In this document: positions 57,045 to 64,000 of the stretch, piece by piece
Layout of the letters: each line of letters starts with the position of its first letter
Position numbering within the stretch: position 1 is the stretch's first letter
NCBI GenBank assembly: GCA_028023455.1
Contig: JAQFVV010006637.1
Location: 252,001-316,000 of the forward strand
Direction: 5' to 3'
Source of the DNA: Epiperipatus broadwayi
Taxonomy: Eukaryota > Onychophora > Udeonychophora > Euonychophora > Peripatidae
Length of the DNA stretch: 64,000 nt
Made by a program: the position numbers and the translations under genes
Notes under the pieces: generated by a model
The model's input: only the letters and a program-made list of their open reading frames with translations
Told to the model about the DNA's origin: nothing
Database searches by the model: none

Positions 57045-57245
57045 GAGGCATTAGATCCTAAGATCTAGGTGCAGTGCTCTCAGATCCAAGGCTCCTCACT
57101 GACGAAGGCCACAAGCCAGAAACTAGTCTGGGGATATTGGATGAGTAGGCACTAGATGGGGATTTTATGCACAAGCCTTCTGACATCCATTGATTACTCT
57201 GGCTTGCACTGAGTGGACTATTGTATGAAGAGTTTTTCCAGTTTT
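57045..57245 (+). repeat. Hairpin-family element 7 carrying a hammerhead ribozyme
   Basis: It corresponds to the centre and right arm of element 5 (42260-42440): GATCCTAAGATCTAGG, GAAACTAGTCTGGGGATATT, GGATGAGTAGGCACTAGAT, ATTTTATGCACAAGCCTTCT and CATTGATTACTCTGGCTTG. Unlike element 5 it keeps the 5' half of the ribozyme. Confidence 0.75.
57093..57134 (+). ncRNA. Hammerhead ribozyme, complete core
   Basis: The stem I 5' side is TCCTCA (57093-57098), followed by the core CTGACGA (57099-57105). Stem II is GGC-CACAA-GCC, flanked by an unpaired A on each side. GAAA lies at 57119-57122. Stem III is AC-TA-GT (ACTAGT is palindromic, which suits dimeric folding), with cleavage C at 57128. The stem I 3' side TGGGGA (57129-57134) pairs fully with TCCTCA (one G-U). 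Hammerheads with such tiny stem III are known from Penelope-like elements. The A-A at 10.1/11.1 is unusual. Confidence 0.7.
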
Positions 57246-57314
57246 AATATTATATATTCTAATTACCTACATAGTTTTAATATCTTTTATAATCATCAAC
57301 AAATTACATATTCA

Positions 57315-57665
57315 AAATATACAGCTAACTTAGTTGCAGTAATTATTTCATTGTTATGAAACAACTAAAAGAGCACCCCACAACTCTTCAGCCATTCATT
57401 TCATTGAAAATCTGATGATGGAACGTTCAAAGCCCACATTGGTGCCAACTTTCTCATCCCACCTATATATTACATATTGGAGGGCAGGTATGAAAAAGAC
57501 TGTACTGTAGAAAAAAATTATAGACTAATGCTTTCATGACATGTTGATCGGAGGGAGATCAAGTCGCACTCCATAAAATATGTTAGATAAATTACCAGTG
57601 GAATATGCAGCTAACTTAATTGCAGTAGTTATTTCATTGTTATGAAACAACTAAAAGAGCACCTT
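57315..57665 (+). repeat. Direct repeat, ~290-bp spacing
   Basis: CAGCTAACTTAGTTGCAGTA followed by ATTATTTCATTGTTATGAAA and CAACTAAAAGAGCACC at 57322 recurs with few changes at 57608. Confidence 0.8.
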
Positions 57666-59025
57666 TCTATTCAAAAAGCTGGTGATATAAAAACTGACCC
57701 ATGCAAACTAAAAGTTATTGATGATTTTTCTTTATTATTCGTTGATAAAACAACTTAGTTTTTTTTCTAAAAATTAATTACCAATCCAAAGTCTTTAAGT
57801 ATTGCATTGCACACAAAACATTAAGTACATTGTCTTAATGATTTCTAACAATAGCACAATTATCGACTTTGTGTAAATCAAGAAGACAGAATGATTAAAG
57901 GTCTTGTGTTTTTGTGTGTTAATCGATCCAAATTAAAATTTCTATCATCAAACCAGTATCATATTCGATTCCTGATTCATTAAGCTCCTCATAAACAGTT
58001 TTCAAGACTACAGTCATAAAAACTGGAAAAAATTTCAGAGCATGTGCATATCCTTGTTGAACACCAGTTTACATTTAAAATGCCTTCAATCTCTTATCTG
58101 TAGCAACAAAACTTTCCTTCATTCCAGTATAATGGGAAAAACACGTCCTTTCATTCCATTATGTAGGGAAAAAGTTTTGGTCAACAGCAAACCCATTTTA
58201 AGCAATACCCCAGACCAATATAACCTTCTATAGTCTTAGCTGGCTATTCACACATTCAGCAGCCAGCTCTTCACACTTGAGCCCCTCTGCCAAGGGAGAC
58301 ATTCGGCTCCAGCTTAGTTCATGTGCACAGGTGAAACTCTAAGAATCAAGTGAAGTCTTCTTGATCCAAATTGTACTGAGGTATTCATTGTTTCAATCCC
58401 TGAAGTTGATTGGCTTGTATTCCCATCCATTCGCTCAGATGATTATTCATTTCACTGCTCCATACAAGAATTTAAATCGTTATCCATCTGACTTTAATTA
58501 ATGAGTTATTTTTTAGTTTATCGTTCATCTTATAAAGGAAATCTAAACTCGAATTCCTTTAATTGTTTTATTTCATTAAGGACGTTTTCTATTCTCATTA
58601 ATTAGACTGTTATTACTTTTAGAAATAATCTTTTTCTAATCTTAAAGTTATAAATCTTTTACTTACAAATCATCTTTTACAATTCTTTAATTTATTTAAA
58701 CTTACTATGTTTTATTATTAAGTTTATACCTATATATGTATGGGCATTTAAGCAAACACATACATATCACTAAGATAGGTTGAACGAGATATTTTTTTTT
58801 CCCTGGGACTGATTATTCGATCCTTTACTAGTAATAAACTGATTTAAAGATCCAGAAGTTTAATAAAATTACATATTATTACCAGAAAAATCAATGAATA
58901 TTGGTTTATTTAAAAGTGAGGTCTAAATATGATGGTCATCCATGTTTTCGAAATATTTATTGATGGTGAATGCTCGCAATGCATAGCACACATGAAAGAT
59001 AGTTTACTTCTATCTAAATTTTATA
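57666..59025. other. Intron sequence, nothing recognised
   Basis: AT-rich; no coding similarity seen. Confidence 0.45.
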
Positions 59026-59157
59026 TATATGATCACTAGATGGAGCTTTACCAATAGCTCCTAACAAGCTTTTGTTTACATAAATGCCTCTCTCGGCATT
59101 TATGTAAACAAAAGCTTGTTAGGAGCTATTGGTAAAGCTCCATCTAGTGATCATATA
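59026..59157. repeat. Perfect 63-bp inverted repeat with 6-base loop
   Basis: The arms 59026-59088 and 59095-59157 are exact reverse complements (start TATATGATCACTAGATGGAG, end ATAAATGCC) around the loop TCTCTC. AACAAGCTTTTG and ATAAATGCC echo hairpin elements 1 and 4, so it is probably a young member of the same family without the ribozyme part. Confidence 0.9.
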
Positions 59158-59275
59158 ATGCAAGCTAAAAGCAAGTTACGAAATTTATAACTTGTTTTGT
59201 TTATCATATATATATATATATATATAAAACAATAAAACTAATAATTAACTATTATATACACCCTTTCAATCTGTG

Positions 59276-59312
59276 GAAGTACTTTCGGTTAATTCCTTAA
59301 CCCTCCTCAACT
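59276..59312 (-). ncRNA. Hammerhead-like motif next to Penelope-like relic
   Basis: On the minus strand the order is TTGAGGA, G, stem GGTTAA, loop GGAA, stem TTAACC, GAAA, GTAC, TT. It has the same length and layout as the motifs at 21388 and 21719 but entirely different, fully paired stem II bases. The first core base is again T. Confidence 0.45.
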
Positions 59313-59369
59313 GTTGTTAAATTCAAAAAATATAACAAGCAAACATCATCAACTCAAATCCCATAAATT

Positions 59370-59680
59370 CTAAATTTTAACTTTAGCAGTTTGTCTATTA
59401 ATTATATTCATTTTATTTCTATTTATTAAAATTGCTTCCTTAATTTTTCTTTTATTATGGTTTCTCTCTTCATAAAGAATATTAAAACTTTCAATATCAA
59501 ACTTAACTTTATATTTATATGTCCTTTCATGATCCAAGAAAACTGAAGCAGTTATCAAATCACAATTACAATTCATGCTCCTTTAATCTTTTTTCAATAT
59601 TGCACCCCAATTCACCTAAATATGCAAAACTCTCCACATAGTAGCTTGAGCAAACATAAGAAATGGTGATCATGTGATGT
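59370..59680 (-). pseudogene. Penelope-like element GIY-YIG endonuclease relic
   Basis: On the minus strand, SSYYVESFAYLGELGCNIEK with RLKEHE (59660-59585) is followed, after a frame change near 59578, by CDLITASVFLDHERTYKYK and ILYEERNHNKRKIKEAILI and INRQ (59576-59370). The pattern Y.GE.G....RLKEH ... H ... RK.KEA..I......INRQ is that of the C-terminal GIY-YIG endonuclease of Penelope-like retroelements, which nicks DNA for insertion. The key Tyr and Gly of the first motif are altered (AYLGE). At least one frameshift means it is dead. The reverse transcriptase part is not visible upstream. Confidence 0.7.
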
Positions 59681-60235
59681 TTAGTGGTTATTTACCTAAA
59701 TATGATAACATATGTCCTCAAAAAAATTTGATAAACAACATAACTTTTTTGCTTGACATATATAACACTTTTAGAAATATTCACTAACTTATTAACGTTA
59801 TTTGTAAGAAAATGAAATATTAAACACATCCCTATATACATCCTCAAAAAATTTCATTTGAGCATTTGAAATATATGGAATAGATAACCATTTTTATTAT
59901 CAATATTAAACCCCTTTAAATCATTATAACTCTTTTTAAATTAACAAAGCGATTGTTAATCTTAACAATTTCAAGCAATTCCTTGGCAAATATCTCAATA
60001 TTTTTAAATTTATTCCAGTTAATAATAACTTAAAACTTATGCTTAAATCATTTACCTGAGGTGTGATCTAAACAGATTCATGCAGTTAACACATTATTCA
60101 GTGACAAAATTATAGGATCAAATTTTTTTTAGTGTTTAATAAATAGTATTGCAACATGTAGTGATATAATGTCAGTATAATGAAATAAATGTAATACCAC
60201 TAAGATGAAAAATTTAACTAATTAATTTATTTCAG
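59681..60235. other. Intron sequence, nothing recognised
   Basis: It may contain more of the decayed Penelope-like element, but no further motif was found. The acceptor TTTATTTCAG lies at 60226-60235. Confidence 0.4.
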
Positions 60236-60379
60236 GTGTACATCCTCTCATGATCAAATTTTGCCAAAATGAAAGCGAGATACCAAACGATATGCGGCAA
60301 TTAACTGCTCAAAACAGAACTGTTTCGGAGTTAATAAAAGAAAAACGACTTTTCATCGTTGATTACGACTATCTCGAAG
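60236..60379 (+). CDS. Lipoxygenase exon (HPLMIKFC...LFIVDYDYLEG)
   Basis: A 144-nt exon, phase 1 in (Gly completed from the previous exon) and phase 1 out (donor GTATGT). It reads VHPLMIKFCQNESEIPNDM, RQLTAQNRTVSELIKEKRLF and IVDYDYLE. The G.(N/H)P..I..C......P, then a spacer and a (I/L)FIVD(Y/F)..L(L/E)G ending, is a hallmark of animal lipoxygenases and comes directly after the HWKED exon in the protein. The next segment (AAPI block and the iron-binding histidines) must lie beyond 64000 or in undetected exons. It is 8970 bp from the previous exon. Confidence 0.9.
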
Positions 60380-61960
60380 GTATGTATGTATATATATATT
60401 AACTTATTATGGGTGTGGGTTTGCGTGTGTGTAAATGTAAGTAATGAACTTTGCAATTAAATATTACTTTATATATATAAAACAGAAAGGAATTAACCAT
60501 ATAAAGTTTTATATATCAATATTAAGTAAATAGATATTAGTTATTGATTGCTGACCTTAAGGTATGTGTGCTATTTTTAATAGCATAAGCATACGCTATT
60601 GAAGATGCCTAATGCTAAACTAAAATTTACTTATATTTTTAATATTTAAATATTGGCATATTACATTTCATTAGGTTTTCTACAGTTTTGTTTTATTATG
60701 CATATTTATAGAAAGATAAAGATAGATACAGATAGATAGAGACACACAGAGAGAGAAAAACAAGAGAGAGATAGAGAGGTAGAGATAGAATCTCTTGGTA
60801 AATGAAAAAGAGTCATAATATACAAAATGACTTCAGTAAAGACAAAAAAAAAAATTCTAGACAAATCTAAAAAAATTTAAAAAGAATTTAAATAAATTTG
60901 ATTAATTTTCAACATGACTTTTGATTCAGTTGACCATTCTTAAATTATGGGATGTTTTAAGGATAATGAATTGTGACAGTCAGATTATGTATGCTAGTTT
61001 AACCTAGTTCGAGTCCCAAGCGAAAGTACCTCGAGGCCACTATACGCGAAATATTAAATAAAGAATATAATAACCTCTGCCCTATTTCGCCTGTTCTCGG
61101 GGCTAATTCACGAACCAACAACACCATCTGAGCCACGCATAAATTATTTTTCAACCGGCCACAAAGCTTAGCAACAGCGGTAGAGACATGGACGGGAAAT
61201 CCTAAGGAGCTAAAAGCTAAATATTTAAAGTACTTAAAATATGTGTTGGTGTTTGCGTTATGCGTGCCTGGATCATTGAAAAGTAAAATAAAGCATTTAA
61301 TATGACTAAGAAACTCAAGTTTTTGATAATTAAATAATGTTTAATTACTGGCTTTAAAATATGAATAAGGCTTTAATGGCCTCCGCTATTCCCCTAAATT
61401 ACTGCAACAAACTAATTAGACAATAAAAAGAAAACAAGTTAATAGGTTTGCGGTCAAATTCTTTTCTTCCCAATTTTATTAAAATTTCCAACTCGATCTT
61501 CTCGATAAAGTACGATAGGTAATAAAACCTTTCGCAAAGCATTTCTTATGGCTTTGCACGAAAAACCGGGTTTAAAATTAACTTAGAGCGTATATAGCTA
61601 AATCAAATATCCGTGACTAGCTAATGGCGGACAAAAAAGAGGTGTTATCAAAAAGATCAAGTTGGCACACAAAAGAAACTGACTTGGATTTAATTAACAA
61701 CATAAATAAAATTGGAAAGTGATTTCAAATGACAAAAAAAAAATAATTATTAAATTTAACCGCAACGAAATACTAAATCTAAGGAAGAATAGCGAAGGTA
61801 AAAAGGTTACATATAGCTAGATAATCCCAAAATATATTTACGGTTAATTCATAAAATGTTTACATAGCAAATACATATAATTCAATACAACAATAAGACT
61901 ATATGAATCAAACGTAGCATACGAGATAGTTTAATTTAGGAGATACGATACCGTCCTTTT
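60380..61960. other. Intron sequence, repeats only
   Basis: A GATA/GA-rich microsatellite lies at 60716-60790. A less AT-rich patch at 61000-61250 (with GTTCGAGTCCC, CCTCGAGG) and another at 61450-61640 may be decayed mobile elements. No coding signs. Confidence 0.4.
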
Positions 61961-62466
61961 TCCGTGATGTTCCCTACGGCGTCCGTGGCTTGATCCGACC
62001 GACGATAGGTGTTTGTCCGGACAATGAAAATATGCAGTATGGCTTCCATAAAAAGTTCTCCAGACACGGCATAGAGTTCAGATGGTTATTGATTGGATGT
62101 TAAGGCATTTTGGATGGTATTTAGGAACCTCGGCGATAGGCAAAGCTATTTATTTGCCTAGCCAAGCATATTCATTTCCCTCAAAATACTGTTGCTTTTA
62201 ACTTGAGCATGTTCAAACCTCTCCATGATTTTGAAGATGGCAGTTGTCTACTTTTTTTAAATAAAATCTCCACAAGCAAAATCTGAAAAAGTTCTCCAAA
62301 GAAAAATCTGAATGCACCTTGCAATAGCAGATCTGAATGAAACTTGCAAGAGCAAACTCTGATATAGCAAAATCTGAATAATGTCAATTCTTCAAAAAGA
62401 AAAATCTGACTCAGTGAATTCTTCAAAAAGAAAAATCTGAATAAATCAATCTTTTGTTCTCCCTTC

Positions 62467-62474
62467 TATTTATA
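62467..62474 (-). promoter_or_regulatory. Probable LTR TATA box
   Basis: The minus strand reads GGTATAAATAGAAGGGAG, a good TATA box in a locally pyrimidine/purine-rich region, about 840 bp downstream of the integrase stop. This suits a U3 promoter in the 3' LTR. Confidence 0.5.
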
Positions 62475-62999
62475 CCCTCTCTGTCAGCTACCTTCTATTG
62501 TTTGTATGATCTGAGATCTTGATAAGCCCCCCCATGCTCCTTTGTTTCAAAGCAACACTTTCTAAAAATAACTTTAACTTTTTTACTCTAACTTTCTTAC
62601 TTCAAAGTTTGAATTCTCTTAATTAAAAAGAAAGAAAGAGAAGGCCATCTTTAATTACACTTGAATGGCTCACTAATTAAAACTATACATTCTTTTAGAA
62701 AATGTTGGCAGGCTTATCTCAAAATCAAATCATACTAAATATTTTAACAAAATTTTAACAACAATATATTATTATTTTTTTTATAGTAGAATAAGCATTT
62801 TATTTCAGCAGAATTTTGCATTAACTCATATATATGCTAGATGTATATATATGTTTGACTAATAGGTTAAGCAATTTTTATTAATAGAATGAAATTTATT
62901 TAAAACAAAATATTTAAATGTAATACACATTTAATAAGCATAATTATTTTTAACTCTAATGCAAAACCCTGCTGATATTGAACTATAAACTTAATTCAG

Positions 63000-63100
63000 G
63001 TCTACAATACTAATTAAGTTTATAGGAAGATGTGAAGCATGGATCGGACTTCAGATCCATTGCTTCATTTCCCAATAGTTAGTGAGCAAAAAAAAAATGT
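63000..63100. repeat. Two small stem-loops
   Basis: TAAACTTAATTCAG...CTAATTAAGTTTA (62988-63024) and GAAGCATGGATC...GATCCATTGCTTC (63034-63066) are adjacent inverted repeats in the 3' non-coding part of the LTR element. Confidence 0.5.
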
Positions 63101-63313
63101 TAAAAAAAAAATGCTGTTGCTTCAGGTCAGAGGTAAGAATTTTGTGCCAGGTGAGTTCAAGCCTACTCTTTATTTGCTGTAATATTTAATTTGTTGCTAC
63201 CTACGGTGTTTTCTTTACTTTATTATATAACTAACAGTTTATCCATAATTCACTCTCCTATATTTTAAATCAAGTCCGTGTTGTTTTTAATCTGACAAGT
63301 TATATTTCTGTTT

Positions 63314-64000
63314 TTAATTTCTAAATTTTCCGGGGTCTGGTGGTATATAAGGTTTTAAGTTTCTGTTTCTAATATTATATTCTCTTTTTATGCTGAGATT
63401 ATTTTTCCAAAACAAAACACTTATTCCACACTTCTTTTTTAACAAATGAGGGCCTTTATATATTGGAAAAAACTTTTTTACTTCTCTCTGCACTATACTA
63501 GTTGGCCTCAGATCTCTCAGCCACACTTGCTTCCTTTGCCTGAATTGATATTGGCGGTTTCGTTTTGTCTTCCGATGCAGCACTGCCCGTCTTAATCGTT
63601 CGCTTGTGATCTTTTGGTTTCCTAGTTGGTCTATTTTCTCCTCTTCCACTAAGATTTTGGTTTTGAATACCTGAAGACATGCTGTGGCATACTGCAAATG
63701 TATCGGAGTAGCTCCAGTCAAGTCACTCATTTTATTATTAATGTCTTGCCCCATCTTTTCAGTTTTGTTTACCAAATCCACAGTCTGAAGCGTCATTGTG
63801 CTCTTGCTATCCTCTATGATTCGACAATTTTGTTCTCCACTTTGCCTTCTGTGTTTGACTGACAAGTCCAAGTGGTGACTATCTTTACATGCTTCTTCAT
63901 CAATCAGTGATTCAACCTGAATATCACCTTGCTCTTGTTGGTCTTGTCCCTTTCCCTGATTATCATCATCTGGTAATACTTTTGTTCTGGTAGTATGTTG
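63314..64000 (-). CDS. LTR retrotransposon polyprotein C-terminus (integrase tail, GPY/F module)
   Basis: Open from the window edge (64000) to the stop at 63314, so partial at its N-side, with at least 228 residues. The last third reads RQRKQVWLRDLRP, VKKFFPIYKGP, REYNIRNRNLKPYIPPD. This is the KFFP.Y.GP...YNI..LKPY pattern of the integrase C-terminal GPY/F module of Ty3/Gypsy elements. A Lys/Arg-rich stretch before it fits nucleic-acid binding. The N-terminal part (Gln/Asp-rich, DDDNQGKGQDQQEQGD) does not resemble the integrase core and may be a lineage-specific linker or the result of a deletion. The stop is natural. It is unrelated to the lipoxygenase gene. Confidence 0.65.
   Translation of the reverse strand, partial: QHTTRTKVLPDDDNQGKGQDQQEQGDIQVESLIDEEACKDSHHLDLSVKHRRQSGEQNCRIIEDSKSTMTLQTVDLVNKTEKMGQDINNKMSDLTGATPIHLQYATACLQVFKTKILVEEEKIDQLGNQKITSERLRRAVLHRKTKRNRQYQFRQRKQVWLRDLRPTSIVQREVKKFFPIYKGPHLLKKKCGISVLFWKNNLSIKREYNIRNRNLKPYIPPDPGKFRN

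Larger units (their letters stand above)
61961..63313 (-). mobile_element. 3' end and probable LTR of a Ty3/Gypsy-type retrotransposon
   Basis: It lies downstream of the integrase-like frame on the minus strand. It contains a TATA box (62474-62467), an AATAAA-like signal near 62150, and about six AAAAATCTGA-type motifs (62276-62441). Base composition differs from the neighbours. Possible LTR ends are TGTT at 61967 and AACA at 62757-62760 (plus-strand reading), but no clear polypurine tract was found, so the limits are uncertain. Confidence 0.45.

Noticed and set aside
61000-61030. tRNA-like T-arm (GTTCGAGTCCC)
   Set aside because: No acceptor or anticodon arm could be folded around it.

Overview
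This is a strongly AT-rich piece of animal nuclear DNA, probably from an invertebrate. Four observations support that: intron-containing exons of an animal lipoxygenase; arthropod-style Jockey/CR1-like non-LTR retrotransposons with PHD-finger ORF1 proteins; Penelope-like element relics; and a tRNA-Gly gene. The species cannot be fixed. Jockey-type elements together with a lipoxygenase would suit a chelicerate, and a mollusc is also possible.

Region 1 (1-18.8 kb) is a head-to-tail array of non-LTR retrotransposons. At least nine copies from at least four families all have their sense strand on the minus strand. Each is joined to the next by a 50-185 bp (TAA)n tract, which is the 3' tail of one copy meeting the 5' (often truncated) end of its neighbour. 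Two copies are near complete. One (403-7240) has a tandem-monomer 5' region, a two-PHD-finger ORF1 and an ORF2 (endonuclease plus reverse transcriptase) with one frameshift. The other (13110-17462) has a one-PHD-finger ORF1, a 6-base gap to ORF2, and an ORF2 frameshifted near its end.

Region 2 (18.8-38.3 kb) has no host coding sequence that I can recognise. It holds an intact tRNA-Gly(TCC) gene, foldback (hairpin) elements, a palindromic pair of Penelope-like element 3' ends, and tandem duplications.

Region 3 (38.4-60.4 kb) is the middle of a plus-strand lipoxygenase gene. Three confident exons (48471-48634, 51136-51265, 60236-60379) and one tentative exon (38376-38473) have matching splice phases and are separated by 2.5-10 kb introns. 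The iron-binding catalytic part lies beyond the window. The introns hold a young MITE-like element, a tRNA-Gly pseudogene, and a 233-bp (ATT)n tract that starts 5 bases after an exon end. They also hold many hairpin repeats, several with hammerhead-ribozyme motifs, and a Penelope-like GIY-YIG endonuclease relic.

Region 4 (61-64 kb) holds the end of an LTR retrotransposon of Ty3/Gypsy type on the minus strand. It shows an integrase C-terminal tail and a probable LTR with a TATA box.

The most interesting signals are the TAA-linked head-to-tail retrotransposon array and a dispersed family of hairpin elements that carry hammerhead ribozymes and accompany Penelope-like relics.
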